Assembly (NCBI GenBank): GCA_005239165.1
Contig: RAPG01000007.1
Coordinates: 1-64,000 of the forward strand
Origin: Allopusillimonas ginsengisoli
GTDB taxonomy: Bacteria; Pseudomonadota; Gammaproteobacteria; Burkholderiales; Burkholderiaceae_B
Direction: 5' to 3'
Length of the DNA: 64,000 bases
The position numbers and the translations under genes are program-made. Below are positions 55,501 to 62,890 of this stretch, one piece after another. Every line of letters starts with the position of its first letter. The stretch's first letter is position 1. The notes beneath the pieces are model-generated. The model was not told the DNA's origin, did no database searches, and worked only from the letters and a program-made list of their open reading frames with translations.

Positions 55501-58500
55501 CTGGCACAACGTTTGTCCGACGCTGGCGTGGGTAGGGGCGACAGAGTTGCGTTCAGGCTGGCACGCGGCCTGGGCCCGGTTGTGGCCATGTTGGCTGCCA
55601 TGCGATTGGGCGCGGCTTTTGTTCCGCTGGATGATGAGCATCCAGACGAACATCATGTTTATGTATTGAAGGACAGCGGGGCGACGGCGATGGTCATAGA
55701 TGCCGGTGCGCGCAGACCTTCGCATCAGCTTGCCATTGTGGAGTGGCAGCGTGGTGACGAGGCACCCGCCAGTCACGCGCCTGCGCTACGGGTGTCTGCA
55801 GACACGACCGCCTACGTTTTGTATACGTCCGGCTCAACGGGCAGGCCTAAAGGAGTGCGTGTTTCACACGGAGCCATCGCCAGCTATGTGCCGGCCATGC
55901 TTGAGCGTTTAGCTATACCGGGGCCGCTTTCGTTTGCAATTGTCTCCTCCTTTGCCGCAGACCTGGGCTATACGTCGGTGTTTGGCGCCTTGTGGACCGG
56001 TGGCGCCTTGCATGCGATCGATTCAGATTCCGCGCGTGATCCTGCCGCGTTGCAGAGATGGATGTCACACACGCCAGTGGATGTGCTCAAAATCGTGCCT
56101 ACACACCTGAATGCCTTGCTTGATGCACCAGGAGCGCAAACCCTGCTGCCGGCGCGTGCACTGATCCTGGGCGGCGACGTCTTGACATGGCAGTTGGTGG
56201 ACCGCATTCAGGCTCTGGGTGCCAGCTGCCGCATTTTTAATCATTACGGCCCAACCGAGGCGACAGTGGGCGCATGCTTTACCGAAGCGCACACCGGCTT
56301 GCGCGCCTTGGGGGATCATGCCGTGCCAGTCGGTCCGCCTCTTTCTGGCTATGGCGTCGTACTGGAGGGGCCTGACGGCCAGCCGGTTGCCGATGGTGAA
56401 GAAGGCGAAATTATCATCGAAGGCCCGGCCGTCGCCTTGGGATACACGCATCCTGAAATCGCGGGCAAAGAACGCTTTGCAAGTGCAGGGAATGGGGCAC
56501 GTCGTTATCGCACTGGAGACCTGGGACGGCGTCGCGAAGATGGTGCGATTGTTTTCCTGGGGCGCAGCGACGACATGGTCAAGATACGCGGCCATAGAAT
56601 TGAACCTGCGGGTCTCGCTGAACTTTTGCGAGGGCACCTGGCGGTGCGGGATGCCGTGGTGCTGGTTGAACACCGGGATGGACGCGAACCTACACTGTGC
56701 GCTGCGGTGGCAGGCGAGGTGGATGGTGGTGAGCTGCTTGCCTGGCTGGCGGGGCAAGTGCCCGCCGCCATGGTGCCACAACGTTGTGTGGTGTGCACAG
56801 CCTTGCCGCTTACCGCGAACGGAAAAATCGACCGTCAGGCCTTGCTCAAGAATGCTGTATTGTCGACGCCCGTCGATGCAGGGCCGCCCTCGATGCAATC
56901 AGAGCAGGGCGATTCTGCTGTGGAGACAATACGTGAGTTATGGCGTGCAGTCCTGCAGCGCGATGACATCGGGCCTGACGACGATTTTTTTGCGCTGGGC
57001 GGTGATTCCATCATGGCGATACAGATTGTCGGAAGAGCACGAGGCTGCGGTCTGGCGCTAACACCTACTCAAGTATTTCAGGCGCCAACGCCGCGCGGTC
57101 TGGCGCAACTGGCCGCTCCGGTAAGTGTGATGGCAGGGCGCGATGCTGTTCAAGATCCTGTGCCTCTGACGCCCATACAGCGCTGGTTCCTGGAAACACC
57201 CATGCGTGATCGCAACCGATGGTGTCTGAGTGCGGTATTTAGTTTGCCTTTAATGCCTTCCATGGAGCGCTTGAGTATGGTGGCTCATGCCATACAGACC
57301 CGCCACGATGCCTTGCGCATGGGCTGGTTGCAGGGGCCGCAGGGCACGATCCAACAGGTGCTGCCGCCCCAGACGCCGATGTTGAGAATTGTTCAGTGCG
57401 CCATGAAAGATGCCAACGCCCTGGAGCAGGCCGAGAATGAACTGGCGGATACGCTGATGACATCGCTGGATCTTACTCTGGGCAAGGTCTTTGCCATGGG
57501 TGCCATCGCTGTGCCTGATGGGCATGCCCGCATTGTGGTGGTCGTCCATCATGCCGTGTTCGATATGGTGTCGTGGTCAATACTGGCCGACGATCTTGAG
57601 GCTGGACTGCTGAACGGTGACGCGCAGGCGCGACCCGCTTCCACCTCCTGGTCCTGGTGGTCTGAGGCACTGTCGGAGCGGGTTCAGGCTGTTAGCGCTG
57701 CCTTGCCCTATTGGGAGAATGTCGTGCGCCAGGCGGTGGAGACTGCCACGATTTCTGTTGATGAACCCGCACGCGACAATGTTGAAGGGGAGGTGGCAGA
57801 GCAGCGCCTGCTGCTGGCGCAGCCGCTTGCCAGCCGCTTTCTGAATGGTATGTCTTCCGTCTTCGGGCTGCGCGCGCATGAAGCTGTGCTGGCTGCCGTT
57901 GGGCTAAGTCTTGCGGAATGGGGGCAAGGGGCATTGGCGTGGGATCTTGAAGGCCATGGGCGCCAGCCTTTCGATTCCTCCATTGACCTGTCCCGCAGCA
58001 TAGGGTGGTTTACCACGCGCTATCCTGTTGTACTGCCTGCGCAGATGACAGACGTGCAGGCCTGGGTAGTGTCCATGAAAGCAACGCTTAGAGAGGTTCC
58101 TGACCATGGTATGACGTACGGGCTGCTGCGCTATGGCGGCCACGCTCACCTGGGTGTCGAGCCTCAGTTATCCTTTAACTTTGTTGGTGAGATCAGCCAG
58201 TTTGGCGCCGACGGTATGGGATTGCTGCGATTGGGTGCCGGAACGGAGCGGGCGGTCGATGCGCAGCGACGGCATTTGCTGGCGTTTGATGGCTGGTTGC
58301 AAAATGGAGAGCTGGTACTGTCGTGCCGTTATGCGGCGCGCCACAATGCATCGACCATTGTGACCCTGCTTGATCGAATCAAAGACACGCTGGAGCGCAT
58401 GGCCGATACGTGCTCGGCATCAGAGGTCGCGGTCTATACACCGTCTGATTTCACAGGCATGTCATTTTCGCAGGATGAACTCGACGACCTTATGGGGCAA

Positions 58501-58560
58501 TTTACCGAAGCAGAGCCTGGTATAGATTCTGAAGATGATGAGCCGACGAAACATGCCTAG
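49507..58560 (+). CDS. Hybrid PKS-NRPS: KS-AT-ACP-AMT-C-A (Asp/Asn)-PCP-E
   Basis: The 3017-residue protein starts with a helical docking segment (7-34). KS (45-460) has DTACSSS (Cys near 203), ECHGTGT and KTNIGH. AT (555-850) has GHSLGEW and SHAFHS, the latter suggesting malonyl. ACP Ser is near 969. A class III aminotransferase (1090-1500) has CNSGTEAV and a PLP Lys near 1339 (YGKIVGGG). C (1520-1930) has PHLIVDG, first His lost. A (1965-2430) reads D-L-T-K-I-G-H-V-G-K, Asp/Asn-like. PCP Ser is near 2500. E (2530-2990) has an intact HHAVFD and EGHGR. No KR or DH is present, so the beta-keto group meets the aminotransferase directly, as in mycosubtilin-type starts. Confidence 0.94.
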   Translation: MTTSSPQDLRERIARLNADQVVKLVTGLQQRIDALRSGQSDRQEATQIAVVGMGCRFPGASSVADYRQLLSQGVNAVGDAPLDRPERESLPPGGYVEGIERFDAAFFGVRDSEAAQIDPQHRLALEVAWHALEDAALADPTRRPRNSGVFLGISTHDYAARFHGSEAGFTPLATTGNSSSAAAGRLAHWLDVTGPAMAIDTACSSSLVAVHAACRSLQAGECDMALAGGVNALISDELTRGFAAAGMLSPSHACRTFDASADGYVRGEGAGFVVLKRLSDALRDGDRVRAVIRGGAVNHDGRASSLTAPNAAAQTALIRAALADASLAPADIHVVECHGTGTPLGDPIEVQALAEAYGPERETPLLLGAVKTNIGHLEAAAGIAGLIKLVLALEAGKLPRTLHQSLPNPRIAWNTLPLQVIDREQEWPAASKRRAGVSSFGFSGTNAHLILESAPERVGSGALAVAAPVLLPFSAPDEAGLARLADTLASWVAQEGVDLRDAAASLASGCHAHAWRAAVAGHDVDMLAAALRDVASGQEPVGGALGRRASARPRIAFMFTGQGSQWTGMGKDLYEEDPVFRQTVDRCASVVTPLIGCSLTDLMFGETAQDVSLSDTRMAQPALFTLAYALAERLASWGIVPDVMIGHSLGEWVAACRAGVFTLEDALRLVVERGRLMASVSQDGAMAAVFAPAQCVADLPAGLAASIDLAAVNAPDECVISGPSQAVSRVCEALESQGVGVQYLRTSHAFHSRLMEPALEAFALAMSGVSLARPRHDLVSNLTGTTDAPFDTADYWVRHIREAVRFADGVSTLAGMGAEVLIEIGATPNLIGTAARCQQFQATPPVFVPTLRRNQPAARTLGQMLARLYVAGVPLRWDALSNGAVRVDVPGYPFERHRHWAEPPRAHATRYQPEGVPVLNAATPVAADIAMPQTAQDLAVELSKFLARTLQLSEADSNSDHGFLEMGIDSLALTEAVAALERKWSISIPRRALFETLGTPARLIAHVLAASAKAGAAVARTASDSETAAPLPASATTARALVPPVAREEQALAPTALAQSAEQAQGLAQFCRTYIQRSRASREQRSRFGPYLADSRAVAGFRSETKSMLYPIVGSRAQGSEMFDVDGNRYVDIAMGFGVQLFGHSPAFITEAISRHLGERGLFVGPQAHLAGAVAQRLCRLTGNARAAFCNSGTEAVMTALRLARHATGRQRVAMFQGSYHGHFDGVLAQLGADGAAVPMAGGTPQGMADDIVLLDYGDEEGALETLARLGDSIAAVLVEPVQGRRPDRQPRQFLQRLRELTHSTGAALIFDEVLLGFRVALGGAQAWAGVQADLVTYGKIVGGGLPIGVVAGKAHYLDALDGGAWSLDGDDAPRGERTFFAGTFNKNPLAMAVANAVLEHLEEAGPGLQQALNQRTHDFITRLNAVLDEEESGILVHGFSSLFRFVGASDLFYNNMIQNGVYVWEGRTCFLSTAHSDADLLHIENAVRDSVRGMRACGMLRASSPSSPLVSAAVTPQSESLPATPGQTALRLLAAFSPQASAAYNQSLLFDFQGELDVPALQSALRELCMRHEALRTTFPEDGASQVIHRELPAEVSSLTWEHGDEEFQQWLDDKVLMPMDLERGPVLRAWIIGMAADRHRLVMAMPHLIVDGWSLQVIALELAELYSARKEDRPAHLDEAVPFRRYAEHARLQADATGLAEYWRTLYATAPAPLDLPADRPRPALQSYAGARARTHVPATLRSALEAAGRQAGCSLFSVCLAAYGRLLSELSGQRDLSVAIFSAGQPELGASSLVGYCVGVLALRLNIDPAVPVRDLLAPTQRAVAQGMAHRDFPYARLIKELGLRRDPARAPLASVSFNLDRMDALPCFAGLDVQLDANAHSAVRWDLNWNMLSDADGLHIDAFYNRDLFDAARVQSWLARYVEILQSFTDAALAETALTETARPDTVRPDQTQEPCETLAARVASTATLTPTARAVLDHAGEVDYAGLDAMANALAQRLSDAGVGRGDRVAFRLARGLGPVVAMLAAMRLGAAFVPLDDEHPDEHHVYVLKDSGATAMVIDAGARRPSHQLAIVEWQRGDEAPASHAPALRVSADTTAYVLYTSGSTGRPKGVRVSHGAIASYVPAMLERLAIPGPLSFAIVSSFAADLGYTSVFGALWTGGALHAIDSDSARDPAALQRWMSHTPVDVLKIVPTHLNALLDAPGAQTLLPARALILGGDVLTWQLVDRIQALGASCRIFNHYGPTEATVGACFTEAHTGLRALGDHAVPVGPPLSGYGVVLEGPDGQPVADGEEGEIIIEGPAVALGYTHPEIAGKERFASAGNGARRYRTGDLGRRREDGAIVFLGRSDDMVKIRGHRIEPAGLAELLRGHLAVRDAVVLVEHRDGREPTLCAAVAGEVDGGELLAWLAGQVPAAMVPQRCVVCTALPLTANGKIDRQALLKNAVLSTPVDAGPPSMQSEQGDSAVETIRELWRAVLQRDDIGPDDDFFALGGDSIMAIQIVGRARGCGLALTPTQVFQAPTPRGLAQLAAPVSVMAGRDAVQDPVPLTPIQRWFLETPMRDRNRWCLSAVFSLPLMPSMERLSMVAHAIQTRHDALRMGWLQGPQGTIQQVLPPQTPMLRIVQCAMKDANALEQAENELADTLMTSLDLTLGKVFAMGAIAVPDGHARIVVVVHHAVFDMVSWSILADDLEAGLLNGDAQARPASTSWSWWSEALSERVQAVSAALPYWENVVRQAVETATISVDEPARDNVEGEVAEQRLLLAQPLASRFLNGMSSVFGLRAHEAVLAAVGLSLAEWGQGALAWDLEGHGRQPFDSSIDLSRSIGWFTTRYPVVLPAQMTDVQAWVVSMKATLREVPDHGMTYGLLRYGGHAHLGVEPQLSFNFVGEISQFGADGMGLLRLGAGTERAVDAQRRHLLAFDGWLQNGELVLSCRYAARHNASTIVTLLDRIKDTLERMADTCSASEVAVYTPSDFTGMSFSQDELDDLMGQFTEAEPGIDSEDDEPTKHA

Positions 58561-58581
58561 ATACACGGCAGACAGATTTCC

Positions 58582-58610
58582 TTGGTACTCGCCTTGGGAG
58601 CCGCTACAAT
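58582..58610 (+). promoter_or_regulatory. Promoter of the STAS gene
   Basis: TTGGTA (58582-58587) and TACAAT (58605-58610) are separated by exactly 17 bp, just after the hybrid synthetase stop and 28 bp before the STAS start. The STAS gene would thus have its own transcription start and need not belong to the cluster. Confidence 0.6.
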
Positions 58611-58638
58611 CAATTACTTTCAACATAACGGTTAGCTC

Positions 58639-58977
58639 ATGAGTCTTTCAAGCGAAAAAATCGGCGAGGTTCTGGTGGTATCGGCCTCTGGTCAGATCAA
58701 CAGCGCCAATGCGGCACAGGTCGAGGCGGGCTTGCTGGCCTTTGTCGAGCAAGGAGAGCGCTTATGTGCGCTCGACTTAAGCGGGCTTGACTACATCTCC
58801 AGCGCGGGCCTGCGTGTTGTTCTGATGCTCGCCAGGGGCCTGAAACAAAAATCCGGGCAATTGATTTTGTGCGGTCTGCAGCCCCAGGTTCATGAGGTGT
58901 TCGACATTAGCGGGTTTCTTTCGATTTTGACGGCAGTCGCCAGCCGCGATGAGGCCGTACGCCAGCTGCAAGGCTAA
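58639..58977 (+). CDS. STAS-domain anti-sigma factor antagonist
   Basis: The 112-residue protein is a single STAS domain, with GQINSANAAQVEAGL, CALDLSGLDYISSAGLRVVL and a helix at the end. Ser55 in the SAGL motif is the expected phosphorylation site. It should be the substrate of an RsbW kinase and a SpoIIE phosphatase, both coded at 22.7-28.9 kb. It follows the synthetase by 78 bp but has its own promoter-like sequence. purT is convergent 15 bp downstream. Confidence 0.9.
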   Translation: MSLSSEKIGEVLVVSASGQINSANAAQVEAGLLAFVEQGERLCALDLSGLDYISSAGLRVVLMLARGLKQKSGQLILCGLQPQVHEVFDISGFLSILTAVASRDEAVRQLQG

Positions 58978-58992
58978 CTGCCGCCGGTCAGG

Positions 58993-60195
58993 TTACGCCT
59001 TTCTGCCCTTAACGCAGGCGGCTGCCTGACGGGCTCGTTGTCGGGCACCTTCGATATTGTCGTCATAGCCCAGCGCCACGCCCATGCGTCTACGCACATA
59101 GCTTTCTGGTTTGCCGAACAGCCTGAGGTCTGTCTGCGGCACCCGCATGGCGGCATCGACGCCCTCGAACACAATACCTTCCCCCTCTACGCCGCCGTAT
59201 ATAACGGCACTGGCACCCGGCGTTCGCAATCGGGTGTCTACCGGCAGGCCCAAAATGGCACGGGCATGCAGTTCAAACTCACTTTGCCATTGCGAGATCA
59301 TGGTTACCAGGCCGGTATCGTGCGGGCGTGGGCTCACTTCGCTAAACCAGACATCTTCGCCTTTGATGAATAGCTCAACGCCGAAGACGCCTTGCCCTCC
59401 CAAGTTGTCGGTAACGGCTTTGGCAATGTGCTTTGATTTTTCCAGTGCACGAGAATGCATGGGCTGGGGCTGCCAGCTTTCGATATAGTCGCCCGCCTCT
59501 TGCAAGTGCCCTATAGGCTCGCAAAAATGGGTTTTAATGTTTCCGTCCTCGCCAAGCGCGCGTACGGTAAGCAAGGTGATTTCATAATCAAAATCGACAA
59601 AGCCCTCAACAATAATGCGACCGTGGCTGACGCGCCCGCCCGACATGGCGTAATTCCATGCTGCCTCAACATCTTGCGGGCCATCTATTTTGCTCTGCCC
59701 TTTGCCCGAACTGCTCATGACGGGTTTAACCACGCAGGGGTAGCCGATACCGCCGTCAATAGCCTTTTGCAAGGCCTCGAGCGACTCGCAGAAGGCATAG
59801 GGGCTGGTCGGCAGGCCCAAGGTTTCTGCCGCGAGGCAACGAATACCTTCGCGGTTCATGGTGAGCCGCGTCGCACGTGCTGTGGGAATAACGCGCGCCA
59901 CACCCGCGGCCTCGATCTCTTCCAGGGCCTCGGTTGCAATGGCCTCGATTTCAGGCACGAGCAGATCAGGTTTCTCGGCTGCGATCAATGCCTTTAGCTG
60001 AGCAGGATCACTCATGGTGATGGTGTGTGCATGGTGCGCTACCTGCTGACCGGGCGCATTGGCGTAGCGGTCAACCGCAATGGTTTCGACGCCCAGACGC
60101 TGCAGTGCAATGATGACCTCTTTGCCAAGCTCGCCAGAGCCCAGCAGCATGACGCGGGTAGCTGTCGGAGATAATGGGGTGCCTAGTTTGCTCAT
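58993..60195 (-). CDS. purT: Phosphoribosylglycinamide formyltransferase 2
   Basis: The 400-residue ATP-grasp enzyme has the N-terminal [20 protein letters not shown], the ATP-grasp segment [18 protein letters not shown] and [20 protein letters not shown]. It uses formate and ATP to formylate GAR in purine synthesis, replacing the folate-dependent PurN. Length and motifs match PurT throughout. It is divergent from the OsmC-like gene. Confidence 0.95.
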   Translation of the reverse strand: MSKLGTPLSPTATRVMLLGSGELGKEVIIALQRLGVETIAVDRYANAPGQQVAHHAHTITMSDPAQLKALIAAEKPDLLVPEIEAIATEALEEIEAAGVARVIPTARATRLTMNREGIRCLAAETLGLPTSPYAFCESLEALQKAIDGGIGYPCVVKPVMSSSGKGQSKIDGPQDVEAAWNYAMSGGRVSHGRIIVEGFVDFDYEITLLTVRALGEDGNIKTHFCEPIGHLQEAGDYIESWQPQPMHSRALEKSKHIAKAVTDNLGGQGVFGVELFIKGEDVWFSEVSPRPHDTGLVTMISQWQSEFELHARAILGLPVDTRLRTPGASAVIYGGVEGEGIVFEGVDAAMRVPQTDLRLFGKPESYVRRRMGVALGYDDNIEGARQRARQAAACVKGRKA

Positions 60196-60331
60196 GTTGG
60201 GCGCTTTTGCTCATAAGTAAGATACTGGATTGTAATGGTTGTGGTTACGGCTTGTATCCCCGCAGTCTGCGCATATCCGTTATCGTGAAGATTCACCTTT
60301 TCTCAACACAGTTTGAATGCAAGGAGTCAAC

Positions 60332-60757
60332 ATGAGCAAGAAAGCATCTGCAGAATGGAAGGGCGGCATAAAAGACGGGGGCGGCACCATCTCTACCGAG
60401 ACTGGCGTCCTGAAGGATGCCCCCTATGGCTTCAAGTCACGATTTGAGGATGGTAAAGGCACTAACCCTGAAGAACTGATTGCGGCAGCCCACGCGGGTT
60501 GTTTCTCTATGGCGTTTTCACTGATGCTTGGTGAAGCAGGTTTCACGCCTGACCGCATCGCCACGAAGGCTGCCGTGACCATTGAAAAGAAAGAAGGCGG
60601 CGTTGAAATCACGGCCAGCCACCTTACGGTTGAGGCGAGTGTGCCGGGCCTGGATGAGGCGCAATTTCAGAAAATCGCGGGCCAGGCGAAATCGGGGTGC
60701 CCCGTCTCCAAAGTGCTGAATGCCAATATTACGATGGACGCAAAGCTGGCCAGCTGA
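60332..60757 (+). CDS. OsmC family peroxiredoxin
   Basis: The 141-residue protein has the two redox cysteines of OsmC in AHAGCFSMAFSLML and AKSGCPVSKVLNA, with NPEELIAAAHAGC upstream. OsmC proteins reduce organic hydroperoxides. I chose ATG 60332 because AAGGAG is just upstream; ATG 60317 is five codons earlier and overlaps that site. It stands alone. Confidence 0.92.
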   Translation: MSKKASAEWKGGIKDGGGTISTETGVLKDAPYGFKSRFEDGKGTNPEELIAAAHAGCFSMAFSLMLGEAGFTPDRIATKAAVTIEKKEGGVEITASHLTVEASVPGLDEAQFQKIAGQAKSGCPVSKVLNANITMDAKLAS

Positions 60758-60874
60758 CGCTGACCAAAGCATGCCTGGCCGTCGCAACTATGGATTAGTG
60801 TGACGCAGTATTTGCGAGGCTGTGCATTGGGCGTCGGACAGTGATGGCCGAGGCTCTATACCCGCACAGACTGG

Positions 60875-61381
60875 TCAGGCGGGCTGCTCAGGCCTGAGCA
60901 GTGATAGCCGGGATATATGCCGCTGTGGCATCGGCAAGGCGGCGTGTTCTGCCGCCACAGTTCGCAGACGTTCGGCGATGTCATCCGGAAACGGCGTCAC
61001 GCGTCGCGTGTTCAGGTCAACATGAATGGAAAGTTGCTCCATGGTTGCCGCAAGGTAGTCGTCACGCGTCTGGTATAGCTCCATCAGGCATAGCAGGCGC
61101 TTATGATCTGCGGCCAGTACGCGCAGCCGCAGTTCAAGAGGGGCATTTACCAGCAGCTCGCGGCGATAATTAACGGCCACGTCTACGGTATAGATGCCAC
61201 AATTGGTGGCGGCCGTGTAGGCCTCACCCACGCCCAGCTGGCCCAGCAGCTGGTAACCAATGCGGTCGAATACGCCCACATACTCGGCCGAATTCATGTG
61301 CCCATATAGATCGATCCATTGGGGCGAAACCGCCAGCAATGCGCTGAGCGGGGCAGTGGCTGGAGTAGCTGTTTCTGGCAT
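60875..61381 (-). CDS. Acyl-CoA thioesterase-like (4HBT hotdog) protein
   Basis: The 168-residue hotdog protein has DLYGHMNSAEYVGVFD, the usual catalytic Asp-x-x-x-His-x-Asn helix, then IYTVDVAVNYRRELLVNAPL. This fits 4HBT thioesterases, including those linked to carnitine and betaine metabolism. ATG 61381 fits the family; the upstream ATG at 61432 adds 17 residues. No ribosome binding site decides. The substrate is unknown. Confidence 0.82.
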   Translation of the reverse strand: MPETATPATAPLSALLAVSPQWIDLYGHMNSAEYVGVFDRIGYQLLGQLGVGEAYTAATNCGIYTVDVAVNYRRELLVNAPLELRLRVLAADHKRLLCLMELYQTRDDYLAATMEQLSIHVDLNTRRVTPFPDDIAERLRTVAAEHAALPMPQRHISRLSLLRPEQPA

Positions 61382-61452
61382 CGTTATTTTCGTATGAAGT
61401 GGCAGAAAAGGTTTAGAGCACAACGCTACCATAGCCTGGCTTTGCGCGCTGA

Positions 61453-62061
61453 TTACTCATCGAGTGATCGCCATAAATACCAGGAGGCTACCGAACGATA
61501 TGGCCGCCAGCTGTCGCTTACCGTCTCAAGCGTGGCCATCTCACCGTAAAGCCGACGCACTGCACGCTGCAGGCCTACATCACCCAGTGCCAGCACATCG
61601 GGACGTTTCAAGCTAAAAATAAGAAACATCTCTGCGGTCCAGCGCCCTACACCGGGGAGGTTCGTCAGAACGGCAATGACGTCTTCATCATCCTGACGGC
61701 GCAGCTGGCGGAAATTAAGACGCCCGTCTTGCAGCCGCTGTGCCAGTTCGGTAATGTAGCGAACTTTTGCGGAAGAAAGGCCGGCTGCCCGCAGCGATTC
61801 AGGCGACAGACTGAGAATGCCGGCTGGTGTGAAGCCTGGAGACAGGGCAATCACTCGCTTCTTTATGGTTGCGGCCGCACGGGCTGACAATTGCTGGCTG
61901 ATAATGGAAAAAGCCAGTGTCTGGAAAGCGGTGTTTCGTCGCCGCAGAATGCCGCAGGGGCCATGTCGCTTCACCAGATGCGCCATGACCTTGCATGAAG
62001 AGCGCAGATGAAGCTCGGCCTCTTCAGACCGCTGCGCAAGCGTGATGGGTTGGTCGGGCAT
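61453..62061 (-). CDS. DNA-3-methyladenine glycosylase II-like (AlkA/HhH-GPD) protein
   Basis: The 202-residue protein is a compact helix-hairpin-helix glycosylase. The helix FSIISQQLSARAAATI is followed by the hairpin LTNLPGVGRWTAEMFLIF and the catalytic aspartate segment VLALGDVGLQRAV. These enzymes remove alkylated bases. It lacks the N-terminal TATA-like domain of E. coli AlkA. It is 14 bp downstream of the YchJ-like gene on the same strand. Confidence 0.9.
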   Translation of the reverse strand: MPDQPITLAQRSEEAELHLRSSCKVMAHLVKRHGPCGILRRRNTAFQTLAFSIISQQLSARAAATIKKRVIALSPGFTPAGILSLSPESLRAAGLSSAKVRYITELAQRLQDGRLNFRQLRRQDDEDVIAVLTNLPGVGRWTAEMFLIFSLKRPDVLALGDVGLQRAVRRLYGEMATLETVSDSWRPYRSVASWYLWRSLDE

Positions 62062-62075
62062 GGCTTAGCTCCTTA

Positions 62076-62486
62076 TCAAGCGCCTTGCTTGGCCTTCTGT
62101 TTGTTAACGAATTCGCCATCGACGTACAGCCATTTTTCATTCTGCCTGATAAAGCGGCTGATCTCGTGCATGCGTATCGCCCGTCCTGCCAGTTTATGGC
62201 GCGCCACAAACTCAACCGTGGCATGGTCATTGTCTTGCCGGCTGAATTTTTTAATCTCAAGCCCTAGCCACTTTACATCGGGAGGGTTGTGCTCGAGCGT
62301 GGCTGGCCGCGTAGTGGGGTGCCATGTTTCGAGCAAATAATCGTGCAGGTCAAGCACAAACGCACTGTAACGTGAGCGCATCAGGGCTTGTGCATCTGGT
62401 GCCTGCAGGCGCTGGGCACCGTGATGCCATCTTCCACAGCACTGCTCATACGGTGATTGACTGCCACATGGGCAGGTTGTGCTCAT
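62076..62486 (-). CDS. YchJ-like SEC-C motif protein (UPF0225)
   Basis: The 136-residue protein starts MSTTCPCGSQSPYEQCCGRW, a SEC-C-type zinc motif, followed by a YchJ domain with LMRSRYSAFV, DYLLETWHP and VEFVARHKLAG. It is a typical small UPF0225 protein with no known activity. ATG 62486 is preferred over 62513 because the SEC-C motif normally begins the protein. Confidence 0.88.
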   Translation of the reverse strand: MSTTCPCGSQSPYEQCCGRWHHGAQRLQAPDAQALMRSRYSAFVLDLHDYLLETWHPTTRPATLEHNPPDVKWLGLEIKKFSRQDNDHATVEFVARHKLAGRAIRMHEISRFIRQNEKWLYVDGEFVNKQKAKQGA

Positions 62487-62593
62487 CAATGAAGGTCCTC
62501 GGCATTTCAGCAATGCTTTTAGAAAGTTTCATCATAATCGTTTGTGGCTGGATGGTAGGCGTTCAGGCATTCGGGCACGCAGGCCGCTGGCTG

Positions 62594-62632
62594 CAGGCAT
62601 ACGGGCATACGGGCTACGGGCTACGGGCATAC
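62594..62632. repeat. Degenerate 7-8 bp repeats next to the octanucleotide array
   Basis: Units of the type ACGGGCAT and ACGGGCT alternate here, directly left of the regular octamer array. They look like decayed or related copies of the same simple repeat. No coding frame is supported. Confidence 0.6.
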
Positions 62633-62728
62633 AGGCAGATAGGCGGATAGGCGGATAGGCGGATAGGCGGATAGGCAGATAGGCGGATAGGCGGATAGGC
62701 GGATAGGCAGATAGGCAGATAGGCACAT
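62633..62728. repeat. 12-copy octanucleotide tandem repeat
   Basis: Twelve units of AGGC(G/A)GAT run without gaps; the last unit is AGGCACAT. The array lies in the 404-bp gap between the YchJ-like gene (start 62486) and brnQ (start 62891), about 160 bp before brnQ. Frames through it encode only repetitive Pro-Ile-Arg-Leu peptides and are not genes. The rest of the gap shows no clear gene; TAAAAT near 62840 is a possible -10. Confidence 0.95.
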
Positions 62729-62890
62729 AGGCAAAGCCATAGGCGACACTGAAATGCGTGGCGTGGACCCCGCCATCGGGCACAGCAAGTAGCTGTTACA
62801 GACCGAAGAGCTGTGCATGTAGCAGTGGCTCACTGGGCTAAAATATTGCCCGCCACCTTTTCACAGTACCGATTAAACGGTTATATCACC

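Larger units (their letters stand above)
30866..58560. other. Hybrid FAAL-PKS-aminotransferase-NRPS lipopeptide gene cluster
   Basis: The span runs from the PPTase to the hybrid synthetase. The left arm, mostly minus strand, holds two NRPS genes and two tailoring genes. The right arm, plus strand, holds TEII, ABC exporter, FAAL-ACP and the PKS-NRPS. Both arms start from a 263-bp AT-rich region (43420-43682). All components for a beta-amino-acyl lipopeptide are present: activation, malonate extension, amination, three A domains, epimerisation, TE release and export. No glycosyltransferase, dedicated regulator or resistance gene other than the exporter is seen. Confidence 0.85.

Noticed and set aside
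62633-62728. CRISPR array
   Set aside because: The units are 8 bp and contiguous, with no spacers and no cas genes nearby.
62532-62833. Minus-strand frames with repeating Pro-Ile-Arg-Leu-Ser-Ala-Tyr
   Set aside because: They only translate the octanucleotide repeat; no start signal or conserved region is seen.
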